In this document: piece by piece, positions 22,408 through 33,400 of the stretch
Position numbering within the stretch: the first letter of the stretch is position 1
How the letters are laid out: each line of letters opens with the position of its first letter
From: Climacium dendroides
Lineage: Eukaryota > Streptophyta > Bryopsida > Hypnales > Climaciaceae
Reading direction: 5' to 3'
Length of the DNA: 64,000 nucleotides
Assembly: GCA_950106755.1 (NCBI GenBank)
Contig: OX467089.1
Span: forward strand, 29,431,345-29,495,344
Position numbers and translations under genes: made by a program
The notes under the pieces: model-generated
Told to the model about the DNA's origin: nothing
The model's input: only the letters and a program-made list of their open reading frames with translations
Database searches by the model: none

Positions 22408-23578
22408 AATCCGTAGGAAAAGAAGTATAGGATCCGGATCGGGTTTCCGAGCATGGGCCCGGTTTCTGGAATTTTAGGCGGATAGTAAGGAAATCCGGCA
22501 ATCTCGGACGGTAGTTATTAGCCTTTCCAGATATTCCAGGGTGTTCAGTGATTGGTTGCTTGGATTTCCGGGTTTCCTTTTCAAGCTTTTAGGAGTTGAC
22601 TTTGGGTTTTTGTGTTAGTATTTTAAGGGTAGGTCAATTAGTGGTCTGGGATTCCAATTCTATCCCATTCCATCTTAGTACTTTCACGTATGTATTACCA
22701 TTTTCTTCTCTTAATCTAAGTCAACCAGGGTGCCTCTAGCTGCACTTTACTTAGACAGTGTCTTTTGGCTGAGTGTATGCATGTGCGTGTATTCTTGTAT
22801 TGGAGAAAGAGAAGGGAGGGAGAGGAGGAATCCGGATCTTGAGCTACGGATCTCTTGGGTGCTGAGCTAGGTGGGAGAGGTGCGAGCTGAGTAAGGGAGT
22901 GTGAGTGTTACGTGCCTTTAAACTGCCGGAACGGCAATCCGGATAAGAAGGTAGAGGTCCCTGCGAGTCCAGAGCCAGGAGGGTTCTATACGGAGATAAG
23001 CAACCGCCAGAGGAAAGGAACTCCCGCTACTCCGGAAGGTCTACCAACCTCCTCCTTGGTACATTGTCTTCTCCTTGAAACTTTACTCCCTTGAGTTTAT
23101 GAGTTCGGATCCATCGTTGTAGTAAGAGAAGTGTGGGAAGTTCTTTGTGTGACCTGTTTCCGGATTGGCCAATCCGGAAACTATAAAAGAATACTCCTCC
23201 TCCTCCTACAACTGTGTTGTCTTGGGTGTGTTGTTAATTAGGATTTGGGTGCAGAGAGGTTTGTTATACAAGTGGTGAATCTCCACCCCTTTCTAGATCA
23301 AGGGCGGACCCTCTGAGGGTAAAACAGAGGCAACAAAAACCAGTGACGGAACTCAAATCCAGGTGTGTTCGGATCCGGAACGGAATCCGGAATGTCCTAA
23401 GTTTCCGGAGTAAGGTAGGGAAAGTGAGAAAAGGAGGATTAAGTGAGTAGTCACAATCCAGATGCTTTTAATTCAATCGATATCATACTAGAAGTTCCCT
23501 GGAACGATAATTCGTGTCATTTTGCAACAATTTGTTGTTGTAAGGATACTTATGGCTAACTGCGCGTACGACAATGGT

Positions 23579-25163
23579 CGAACATCATCCATGCATTCTG
23601 TAAATCTCTACCCGGTTGCATTCTTGTTATGAGATCAACTCCATTTCCTGGCCCGTTCTCAGACATCTTGAAAACAAAGACCTTGTCGGACTCAGACCCT
23701 TGGCCAGGGAATTTGTTTTCCTGGACAAATGCCCAGTAGCTAGACCCTCTAAGTTTGGTGATGCTGTCTATGACTCCAAAGCGTCTCAAGTACCGAAACA
23801 TCGTGACTTGATTCCGAATACTCGGGGAAGACATGTGTTTGAACTTATCAAACACCGGTATGAGCTCATCAAGAGTAAGTTCCTTCTGCGTTGCTCCATC
23901 TGCAGAAAGAAGCAATTCACCAAGGAATTCTTTGCTGGCTTCAAGGACAATGGCATAATTAGTTGCTGTTGGAGTCTTCTCTACTTGTTCACCAATGAGG
24001 CTCTTTATCTTCTCAGCAACATCCCTGTATTCGCCAATCTTCACAGGATGACAATGGGTTTCGAGGTGCACATATGCACGAATCATATTTCCATGACCAA
24101 GAACATAATAAATCTTAGCCAAGCACCCATCTAAGCATGACGGAGAAACCTTGCAGATTTTACACACGACAATTGAGCCTTTTGGAGGGTTAGATCCAAC
24201 TTCAAAGGTGAATGAGGAGACTCCATCCCATTCGGTCTCGTTAGCTTGGGAGGACCGGTGCACACGAGATAAATAATCGCAAGCTGCGTTGGTACATTGC
24301 AAATGACCTAAGCATGAAGACATTCTAAATGTTAAACCCATGTCATTCTTGATATTGGAGGTGATGGTGCGAGTCCAAGCATAGCCATTGTGGCGTTTGT
24401 CCATGCCGTGAAGGAGCTTTGCTTGTGACTGTGATGCATATTTCCCCGGCGGGGGGAACTCAAACATCACGTCGCCATCAAACCTAGGGGGAAGGAATTC
24501 CACTCTCTCGGTTTTTATTTTGGTAAAGTCTACCTTAGACAAGATGGACTTCGACCCTTTCCTTGCAGCTAATTTTTTGAGACAATCAACAACGCTCACA
24601 TAGTCATCAATCCGTGGTGGAATCGGAGGCCTAGAAGTTCTTGGATGACTGCCTTGCGATGAATTTGTGTCGTGCGAAGGGTGACATATTATAGTAGGAT
24701 TGGGGATTGGAATAGTGGAAGACGGCAATCTACTGGGGAGTGCATCTTCAGAATCATCACTCAAGAGATGGATGATACGTTCGCAAGGCTCAATCTTAAC
24801 CTTTCGGAGCATAGGTGTTTGTAGGGTGCATGTAGATGACACCCTAGGGGTGAAGATCTTAGTGCATGCACCTTGAAGAGGATCTTTCAATCCATACACT
24901 CGGTACGTCCCCGACTTCAGAATCCAACACTGACCTTGATCATTCATAGAGGACTCATGACCTATAGTGTGAAGAAGTTCTCCGGAATCAACATCAAAGA
25001 TCTCCTCATCAACATGCATAGATCCTTCTAGAAATTGAAAACGAAGATGCAAACGAAGAGCACTGACTGTGCACTTTCCATCAGCTTCTACTTGAAAAGA
25101 AATAGGAACTCCTTGGCCATCAGCATGAATTAGCACCATGGGAAGATTTTGAGAATTAGCCAT
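23579..25163 (-). pseudogene. MULE-like transposase relic, N-terminal part
   Basis: ATG 25163-25161 starts MANSQNLPMVLIHADGQG. The frame is open for about 528 residues until the LTR insertion. Visible: VDFTKIKTERVEFLPPRFDG, FPPPGKYASQSQAK, then a cysteine/histidine array of GCM1/WRKY-like zinc-finger type (MSSCLGHLQCTNAACDYL...VCKICKVSPSCLDGCLAKIYYV...HLETHCHPVKIG). It ends in MFRYLRRFGV..., AWMMFDH. The family is a MULE-like transposase with an N-terminal DNA-binding domain. Here the gene is cut at ATGGT, and its continuation is at 16509-17097. Confidence 0.7.
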
Positions 25164-25223
25164 TGCAATGGAGAAAGGAAAGACACGGACAACATGGGAA
25201 TTGTGAATAGAATTTAAATCCAA

Positions 25224-26147
25224 GAGTTCTGCAGGTATATTTTAATGCAAGAGGTTATGCAAACATCACTGTATGAAGACATAGACAGATAGAATTAATA
25301 AAGAGGGTGATTAAGAGACATTTTAATTAGAAAAAATGACGAGAGTCATGTATTGATGAAAAGGATATATTTTTGAAAAGTTGTCAGCGTGTGTCAAATA
25401 AGTGGGTTGCTTGTAATTCTGTAAGTATAATAATAAAGGGTGTTGGCATTATGAAATAATTATACAATAGAATTGTGAATGAAGTCTAATCCATAGCATC
25501 AACAGATGCTGGTTCAATTATATAGATTTGCCATTATTAGAGAATACATGTTTGAAAAAAGGCCTTTCATCGGGGAACTACAATGAACCATAATGTAGAT
25601 GTTAGTTTGAATTACTTTTATTTATGGTGGATTTCAAATTTACAAGGACAACGAATTGGCGGCGAGTGCAAGTGAAATAGGGACCCACTAGATTTTAGTG
25701 ACGGTGACAGTTAGATTGCTAGGATAGCCTTTCTATTTATGAAAGATATGACAATCTAAATAAAATAAACAATCTTAAAAAGTATAGACATCTAATTGGA
25801 GTATTCAAGTAGTCATAATTTACTTCATACTTGAAGTAGAGCGTTGAATGAGCGTGTTTAGGGTTGTTGGAAATATTGAGGTGGCTGTTAGATCAAGCTT
25901 ACAAGGTTGTACCCACCAGTTGGCCATCGAGAGCATAAAGATGTAGAAAATGTCACTTCAGTGACTATTGAGATTCGATGTGCGTGATGATTAGTAGTAT
26001 TAACAAAGATTGATATACGGAGAAAGAGTCCGTGATTGAGTATTTCAAATTCAATTGTTTGTTATTGTGAAATGTTTGTAGTAAGGGCATTGCCACATTC
26101 CCCAACTCAATAGAAGACAATATAGTGGAGAGCTTAATGATGTTCTA
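25224..26147. other. AT-rich stretch with no recognised feature
   Basis: Upstream flank of the MULE-like gene. AT-rich, with several short T/A runs and no ORF of note. It may hold the promoter and terminal repeat of that element, but no inverted terminus was identified. Confidence 0.4.
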
Positions 26148-26474
26148 TTGAGCCAAATGCAGGAGGGAGATAGGAAGAAGAAGCGAAGGAGTGGGTTTCG
26201 TTATTCATCTAGAAAACAACTAGCCACATCTAGAAAGCAACTAGCCAAATCTAGAATGTTTAGGCAACAACTTCAACGTTCAGGCATAGACCTTACTAGT
26301 ACAACTAGAACACTTTCGTATCAAGGTGCTTTGTTGAAAGAAGTTGTTGAGACTCTTCCATTGGAAGGCGAGATATCAGGATTTGCGAGATCGCAAGACA
26401 ATCAACCATTCATGTCTGAGTGCGAGACCGAAGAAGAGTTGTCAAGTGAAGAACAAAGCAAAGTAAGAACATAA
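26148..26474 (+). CDS. Exon-like ORF next to the element end
   Basis: The frame is open from about 26085 and encodes a basic then acidic product (DRKKKRRSGFRYSSRKQ early, ETEEELSSEEQSK late). No domain is recognised. A donor-like GTAAGA occurs at 26463, so coding may end at about 26462 with an intron running into the element boundary at 26474. It may belong to a gene or transposon into which the 19.4-kb element inserted. Confidence 0.35.
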   Translation: MSQMQEGDRKKKRRSGFRYSSRKQLATSRKQLAKSRMFRQQLQRSGIDLTSTTRTLSYQGALLKEVVETLPLEGEISGFARSQDNQPFMSECETEEELSSEEQSKVRT

Positions 26475-26503
26475 TATTCATTAAAATGAGAGTTTTCCAG
26501 TGA
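26474..26503 (+). repeat. Left terminal inverted repeat
   Basis: Contains CATTAAAATGAGAGT (26479-26493), exactly the reverse complement of ACTCTCATTTTAATG at 45853-45867. The match extends with mismatches through AGTGA on the inner side and AT-rich bases on the outer side. Confidence 0.6.
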
Positions 26504-27132
26504 AATGGGAGTTGCGGAAGAGACTTTCAACCATGAATTTAATATACTTGTAGATCAATGACTACTAGGAAAGCATTGCAATGAAACAAAAAGCGAATAC
26601 GGAAGGTACAAATTCCAAAATCGAAGGTCAAAATTGTGACTTCTTCATAATTTATAGGAAGTCATCAAATATACATGTATTGTATGTATGCACTATAAAC
26701 ATAGAGCAATCCATGTACTAAACTACTACTTCCATTGTAGACTACACTTGTATAAGATACATATGATGTAAAACGTAGGGTTCAGGAAGCACTACGACTC
26801 AACACTAGGACTTTCGTAAAATTGACAATTGCGTCCACAAAATGAAGGCTTTGTGACCAGAAGGCTATGAGCCAGCCTTTATCAACAGCAGAGACAAACG
26901 TAGGGAATGTCAAAGCCCGGAAATTGAAGAGTTGAATACCAACTCTTACCCGACCTAATATTCTCAGACATTGCACCGGAGAAAGTGCAATGCAAAAGAT
27001 TATTTGGTGAGGCAACAGTTGTTATTCAATTCTACAACATCCGGGCTACGACAACGTATTGTCCATAATGACTATGAGGTCCACGATTGTCAAAGCCCCG
27101 AAAATTGTAGAATCGAATACCAATTGTTCCCC

Positions 27133-27318
27133 TAGTTGAGCCAATTCGTGGTAAAAGAAAGCAAACATTATATAACCTTAACTCTCAGCTACTCTTCGAA
27201 TGTACTCTCACACACCACAATGTCCAAAAAGCAATGTATGAGTGTACATTCGAAGAATAGCTGAGAGTAAAGGTTATATAATGTTTCCTTTCTCTTCTAC
27301 CACGAATTGGCTCAACTA
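27133..27318. repeat. Long hairpin 2 (right copy)
   Basis: Mirror of 5819-6004: arms of about 82 nt, with TAGTTGAGCCAATTCGTGG at the outer edges. Confidence 0.85.
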
Positions 27319-27333
27319 TGCATATAGTCGGGT

Positions 27334-27516
27334 CTAAGACATCTTAAAAGTGGAAAGGGAGAAAGCAAATATCATATAATCCGACTCACACCCCTACTCA
27401 TCAAGTACTCTCACACACCACAATGTCTAAAGAGTAGTGTATGAGTGTACTTGACAAGCATGGTGTGAGTTGAGCTATATAATTCTTGCTTTGTCCATTT
27501 CCACTTTCAAGCTCAG
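27334..27516. repeat. Long hairpin 1 (right copy)
   Basis: Mirror of 5621-5803, sharing its central sequence with the neighbouring hairpin. Confidence 0.75.
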
Positions 27517-27930
27517 TTGTGCACTCAGTCGGTTCCATGTGCAATGAAAACGATTATTTACTAAGGAAACAGTTGATATTCGACTCTACAACTTCCGAGT
27601 TTCGACAACCCCTACATTATTCTCTGCTATTGATAAAATCGGGCTCAAGGCCTTACTAAGGTTTAGGGTTTATTATTTCTGTACTCTCTATGCAAACTTA
27701 GGGATTGTTGAGCCTTTTTGTACATAATTAGGACCTCTTCTACATACAATTGTACATGAGATACAAGATGCAGTCTTCAGAAGCATTTCCTAGTTCGTTT
27801 CCCATGTGGAATGCTACTTAGTTATCCTACATATACAAAGATATCTACATTACGAAAATAACACTACTATTGAACAATCTTCAGGATTGGAGGTCCACCC
27901 CAGGTCGATGAGTTCATTCAATTTCTTCAT

Positions 27931-28569
27931 TCAGCTATACGATGCACTCTTCATCTTTTCCCGAGCCCTTCGAATTTCTGGTCCCCGACTGTATCCCCCC
28001 TTGTTGATATGTCCAAAGTCTCGAATGTGTTGCCCCCTTTGTGCTTGCAACGACCTTCTTTCCCATGCGTCCCAACTTGGAATTGAGACATCAGTACAGA
28101 ATGATCCACTGCGTTTTGGTTTCTTCAATCTCCCCCGTTCAGACGGAATGTGTGGCCGTGGTATGGATGGTCCAACAGCAGGGATCGGAAGCGTTTCCGA
28201 AAGCGGATGAATTGGGGCCTTGGACTTCTTTTGTGCTACGGAGGTTGGATAATTGGCGTCCTCGTAAAGCTTCCTCTGAGTCCCCTTGTCCGAGGCAGTT
28301 GGTGACATTGATGACGCCCGGAGATCTTTGGAGCACAGAGGAGACGGCGAGCATGAAACTGACAAGCGCGGTTTCTTCTCCGGCGGACTGTCCACCACTC
28401 CCTCATCGATTGGTCTCCTTGAGAAGTCCATAGTGGAATTGACGGTCGGAGCTGAGCAGAGGAAGTTCCCAGTACTGAGTATAACGTACTGTCCATAATC
28501 GAAGATGGAGTCCGCAGATGCCTGACAGGGGAGTCCATCTGTTGCAAGGTACTTCGATGTGTTGTCCAT
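27931..28569 (-). CDS. Basic 212-aa protein of unknown function, right copy
   Basis: Identical in translation to 4568-5206. ATG 28569-28567 stands directly at an acceptor-like CAG; the stop is at 27931. It is a Ser/Pro/Lys/Arg-rich, nuclear-looking, domainless protein. It is the gene nearest the left end of the element and is transcribed toward that end. Confidence 0.5.
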   Translation of the reverse strand: MDNTSKYLATDGLPCQASADSIFDYGQYVILSTGNFLCSAPTVNSTMDFSRRPIDEGVVDSPPEKKPRLSVSCSPSPLCSKDLRASSMSPTASDKGTQRKLYEDANYPTSVAQKKSKAPIHPLSETLPIPAVGPSIPRPHIPSERGRLKKPKRSGSFCTDVSIPSWDAWERRSLQAQRGQHIRDFGHINKGGYSRGPEIRRAREKMKSASYS

Positions 28570-28696
28570 CTGCAACAAACGTACCTTGAATTAGAATAGC
28601 AATCGAGGGAATTTCAACATTGGACATCATTTTGGGGTCTCCGTAGTCAAGATTGGCAGGAGAGTCCACAACCGTGATTGCCCGCGAAGTTGCAAA

Positions 28697-28783
28697 TCAG
28701 CGCGACTCGAGCTGAAATGTACGAGACTCCAAAAGTACTGAACGAGGCTTCAAAACACTACACATCAGCTCCACTCGTGCTGA
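28697..28783. repeat. Two 19-bp palindromes in a putative intron (right copy)
   Basis: 28697-28715 and 28765-28783, mirrors of 4422-4440 and 4354-4372. Confidence 0.75.
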
Positions 28784-28806
28784 ATCGCATACCTCTAGTG
28801 GGTCAG

Positions 28807-28938
28807 CTATCTAGTGCCACTAGGCGACCCCCGAACCACCTTCATGAGCTCGTCGTACTCTCGACGATTCCTTTCCTCGCACAACATTTTTTGCCCGATT
28901 TTCCACTTCTTCGCTTTCCTGAACGCTTTGAGTCCCAT
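28807..28938 (-). CDS. 43-aa basic ORF, right copy
   Basis: Mirror of 4199-4330 and identical. A Lys/Arg-rich micro-ORF 18 nt behind the phosphatase-like stop, coding status unproven. Confidence 0.3.
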   Translation of the reverse strand: MGLKAFRKAKKWKIGQKMLCEERNRREYDELMKVVRGSPSGTR

Positions 28939-28956
28939 GTCCTAGCTTCGGTGCAA

Positions 28957-29853
28957 CTATTGAAACCAAGGAAGTAGAACCCCGAGCAGGAACGTGTCCT
29001 TGTCTCCATTGCCCTTGTTACTCCAGGACTCCAAGACTACAACATTTTCCGGTTTGTTCATGATGTGCTTCCGGCGGCTGTCGTCGACTACGACTGTATT
29101 GTCAGGAGTGAAGTTGGTTCGGGAGTCGGCGAAAAGCACGTCTAGGTTCTTGAGGAATAATGCTTTGTCGGTTCCCGGTTCCTTATAGGGGATCCACGTG
29201 CCGGCTCCATCCCAGCGCTTCAACGTTTTGCATGCGTCCTGCCCGAGAATTTGGAAGGGCAACCTTCCATCTCGGAACAGATAAGCGCAGATCTCATTAG
29301 TGGTGGACTTCTTCATGGAACTCCACACTGAGACGAATGCTATCTTGCCTAACTCCTTCAAGAACGCGAAGCAGTTGGGCCTGACGTAGACAGCCTTGGG
29401 TCCTACAATGGCCCCGATTGTGGCCGAGTGTGGCTCCGACTTCTGGTTGTACGCATTCCCTGACCCCTTGGACTTCCAATCTTCTGTGACACATAGAATG
29501 CCATTGAGGTCCAGGATGACGTTCAACCACTTCCCTGCCATCCCGGATCTCAATGACCTATGGACTCCCTCCGAGGATCCCTTATCAGAGCCCTGCAAAT
29601 CAAACCCCTGGTAACAAACGGCAGCAATCGTGTCCAGTCACGCCAAATGACACGAATTCTAGGAGGCATCATTGCTCAAAATGAAGGCAGAAGAGTAATG
29701 AGTCCATCAGAACAAGAGGGCGCATTTTACCTTCCTCCGCGTAGAACCTGAAGGTTCATCTTGGTTTTCCATTGCCAATAGTGCAGGTCTAGGAAGTACC
29801 GATTGCTCATCCATTGGTTGTGCCTCATCTACGTTCGGGTGTGGTGAAGGCAT
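28957..29853 (-). CDS. FCP1/NIF-like HAD phosphatase domain protein, right copy
   Basis: Exons 29853-29731 and 29592-28957, with the phase-0 intron 29730-29593. Same protein as the left copy: DLNGIL nucleophile motif, VWSS motif II, VVDDS motif III/IV. FCP1-homology enzymes remove phosphate from serine in proteins, classically the RNA polymerase II tail. In a transposon such a gene could influence host transcription, but that is inference, and the altered DLNG motif leaves catalysis open. It is transcribed in the same direction as the ParB-like gene upstream of it. Confidence 0.7.
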
Positions 29854-30092
29854 TGGTAGAAGAGAATGTGCGACAACAGGAGGGCCTTTCTCAGGCAAGT
29901 AATCGACATTCAGGTGGCCTGCGATTCATGAATCAGGAAAAATAGTTTTCGTGAGAAATCCATTTATTACAATTTCATGAAATGAGTTTTAATTTACAAA
30001 ACTAGTCCTACATTTTCTGTACCACCTGAATTGCTTCTAGTCGGCATGTTGTATCTACAATTGAATCTCTAGCCCAAAGACTACAATACAAT

Positions 30093-30111
30093 TCAACGCG
30101 AGTCGCGCTGA
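30093..30111. repeat. 19-bp palindrome between genes (right copy)
   Basis: TCAACGCGAGTCGCGCTGA, mirror of 3026-3044. Confidence 0.8.
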
Positions 30112-30135
30112 GACTACACACAGGACACTGAATGG

Positions 30136-30492
30136 TCATTGGGCACAACCTGCACGTGGTTCCTCGGTGGATTGGTCAGAACTTGCTTGCGTAGGCCCGG
30201 AATCATCCACTGGCAGGATGCGCGCAATGCCAATGCCCTCCATTGCGGTGTCTCCCTCACCGACGTCGACACGACTCCGTTCAATGGCCTCTGGAGCTTC
30301 CTCTACCGGCGGGAGTGGCATCGAGACAGGATCCGCACCAGGAAGAGGTGGAGGCGCATTGTCCGAGTGCACCGGGCTTGAGGCATTGCTGATGTTGGAA
30401 CTGGAGGGTTGGCCTTGCAGCATCAGCGGAGGCGACTGCGTCGCGGGCTGTAGCTCAACAAGAGGTTGGATTCCGACCCTCGACATCAACAA
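30136..30492 (-). CDS. Ser/Pro-rich ORF behind the ParB-methyltransferase stop, right copy
   Basis: Mirror of 2645-3001 and identical. It is in frame with the upstream gene and separated only by TAG 30495-30493. Probably a former C-terminal tail or a readthrough product; a separate gene is less likely. Confidence 0.4.
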   Translation of the reverse strand: MLMSRVGIQPLVELQPATQSPPLMLQGQPSSSNISNASSPVHSDNAPPPLPGADPVSMPLPPVEEAPEAIERSRVDVGEGDTAMEGIGIARILPVDDSGPTQASSDQSTEEPRAGCAQ

Positions 30493-33400
30493 CTATATGA
30501 TCTCCCTGTTCCTCCGGGACTCTTCCTTCATCCAGTCCGTGTTCCGCTGGTGCATCTCCATGTTCAACAGCCGCTCGTTTGCATTGTCCGCTCTCATTTG
30601 AGCCAACGCTAGCTCCGTCTGCTTCTGTGAATTCTCCGTCTGCTTTTGCAGAGCCGCCAGAGATTCTGCGGTCGACTTTTGAATTTCAGCCAGCTGCTGG
30701 ACGACACTGGTGATGGGATCTGCCTTCCTCTTCTTCTGTGGCTGTCCAGAAGGAGTGGGCGTCCGCGGCGTCTGCGATAAGGGCGGAAGCATGGATGAAG
30801 CAGACGACCCCGGTACGTCGGTATGTCGTCTCGTTGGTGTGGGCATCTCTTCAATGCCTACATTATGATCATCCATCTCCATAATGTCGTCTTCCTCCTC
30901 ATCGGTGGAAATGTCTTCTACATCATCGTAGACTGGAGCCGCCTTCTTTCTGGCTGGAGACTCCTGACTTGATCTCAATTTCCGCTTGGAGGAGGAACTG
31001 GGACCTTCACCACTCTGGATGGGATACCCAGTGTCGAGAAAATCTGCCTTATCCAATGTGTAGGCCTTCGAACAGATTTTCTCCCAGTCAGGGGATTCCA
31101 TTGCGAATCCAACAGCGTACACGTCTACAGATGACATCTGCAAGGGAGAGAAGCAGAGGGTTAGAATACAATTGTAGACAGTGACAATTCAGCGCGACTC
31201 GCGCTGAATTGACGAGTGCGTCAAACCATGAAATTGAAGAGGAAGGAAACGAATCAGCGCTAGTCACATTGATCGGCAGTTAAGGGACATACCACTGCAG
31301 CGCATGTAAGTTTGCCTCCCGCAAAACAGGAGAAGATGCAACCCCCTGGAGCGTAGAAACTCTTCACGAGCCACAAATAGAACTCCATGCGCAACTCCAA
31401 GCTGTGGAGCCGGTATTCGAGCTCATTGTAGGCACGTGCCTTCACGTACCGATTGGAGTCCGGACATTCGTACTGCTCTGGAATACCCACTCCAATTGCG
31501 TTGCTGGGATGCTGAAGAAACACCAGAAACACCTTCGGTGGCTTATTCGACGCCGAAATATCTCCGAGGCGGTCATTCTTCCCCGCATTGTACGTGGAGT
31601 AGTCCAATAAGAAGGAAGATAGAATCTGGTCAGACTCCACGAAGTGCAGGACCTGTGCCTGTTCCTTCTCATCGCCGCAAATAAAGAGCCAGGAGGGAAC
31701 ATTCTGAAGTACCGGGTCGTGCATCTTGCGGAGTGACATCATTACTTCCTTGAAGTAAGGGCTGTCCACAGTGGAGCTCCCTTTATTCTCGACTCCAGGT
31801 AATGTCCTGAAGTCGATCACGCCCAACGCCATTCTCTTTGACGTGTTTGGATCCCATGCTCTCGCTGGCCACTCCATGAAACTATTAGTGCTTTCAACGT
31901 ATGGGCGGTAATAACCCTTGGCCGTAGGTTTCTCGAATTTATTCTTGTGATGAAGAAATATGTTGAAAAATTCGAATGCTTGTGGGGAGAGCTCCGCACA
32001 AGTCTTATTCTTTTGGCTGACAGATTTTGCTCTCCCGAAGTAGGCCTCTCCAGGTCGATCGAGGAGCACGTCCATCGTGGCTCTGGAAAACATTCGCGAC
32101 GTCTTGAATGCTTTCCAATTGTCCTTGATGATTTCGTTCTTGGCATTCATAAGTCCAAGCTCAGGATCGATTTGGTGAAGCTCTTTCTTCACCAAGTGCT
32201 TGCGCTTCCGCCTCTCCGACCACTCCCTGGCGGTATAGCAACTCTGCAGCACAGATGACACGGCCTTCACCGTCACCTTCGGATAAGGCAAGGTGCGTTT
32301 CTCTCCTGTCTGGTTCAGCATATGTTTGGCGAGTGTCGCCAATTCGTCATAGCTCAGGTTTCCCAGATGCTTGAAGAATTCTCGGTTGAGAAGGCAGTTA
32401 TCTAGGTTCCATCCTTCCTTTGCATTGAACGTTCTCCGCGTGTCTGGGTTGATGAGCTCTCCGAATGCGGCCGTAGTGATAACCTCGCTCCAGAGCTTGT
32501 ACACTTCCTCTGGGGCCGTGATTAGCTTGAGCTCATTCGTGAGCTTCAGCTTCTCCTCCTTCGACTTTGTCTTTGCGATTCGGAGGTTCTTGTTCACGTC
32601 AATCATCGAGAACCGCAAGAAGACGGCTTTCTCGAAGTCCTGAGGATCGTGCACAATACTTTCATTAGACAAGGTGGTTTAATGATATTTGAATTGGCAT
32701 TGCTAGTTGACTTGAGCCAAACTTGACACATCAGCGCGAACCGCGCTGAAATGCATACATACCTGAAAGGACTCTCTGTTTCTTCTTGCTTCAACCGTAC
32801 GTCTTGTAGTCGTGCTGGTCCCGACGGACGCTGCCTGCGTAGGATTTCTTGGCTTCCCCATAGCCTCCCACACTGACCGCGCTCCGAGGATATTCGTTGC
32901 CCACGACGGCTGCGCAACCTGGAAGTGGTTTGTCCTATTGTAGAACGCGGAGATGAGCCTGAGCTTCTCTGCGTCATTTGACCAGACCACAAAGCACTTC
33001 CATTTCCGGAAGTGTTCCCTCTCCGTGCGGTCTACCTTGTTGGCGTCATCCATCATCCACTTACTGGCGGCGACGCTGTGCTGCCCATTGATGATGTAGA
33101 AATTGCCTTTTTCAATCTCTGCCCACTCCTTCGGTTTTTCATTGTATCCAACCGGCATGACGCAGAGCGTTTGTCTCGTGCTCTTGTCGGGCATATTTAG
33201 TAGCCAGTTCACTAAATCCTCGACGATTCGGTCCTCCTTCGAGCGAATGTTGAATGTTGTCGGAGGTGGGACTAGTTGAGAGATGTCAATCTCTTTCTTG
33301 TCATCAGTCTTGAAGATGTAGGCGTCCTCACAAGTGGTCCAGAACTTCTTGTACACTTTGCTTACTTCTTCATAGTCTGGCTTTCTTTCCGTTGCTCGAG

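Larger units (their letters stand above)
17103..23573 (+). mobile_element. LTR insertion in the MULE-like gene, itself interrupted
   Basis: Begins TGTGGGAATCC and ends GCGTACGACA, flanked by the 5-bp target duplication ATGGT (17098-17102 and 23574-23578), which also restores the MULE reading frame across the junction. Without the nested solo LTR and its target duplication it is about 3.5 kb, which fits a solo LTR, since no pol or gag is visible. It carries the plus-strand ORF pieces at 17532-21512 and 21766-22407. Its 3' part (22408-23573) is non-coding, with TCCGGA-rich sequence and an LTR-tail resembling that at 11990-12115. Confidence 0.8.
26851..27654. repeat. Compound foldback region (right copy)
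   Basis: Mirror of 5483-6286 with the same nested inverted repeats. Sampled stretches are identical to the left copy. Confidence 0.7.

Noticed and set aside
28041..28433. 130-aa plus-strand ORF opposite the basic protein
   Set aside because: Shadow of the minus-strand 212-aa frame; the acceptor and composition support the minus strand.
1..33136. Single giant palindrome such as an organelle inverted repeat
   Set aside because: Content is transposon genes with spliceosomal introns, with no rRNA, tRNA or photosynthesis genes.
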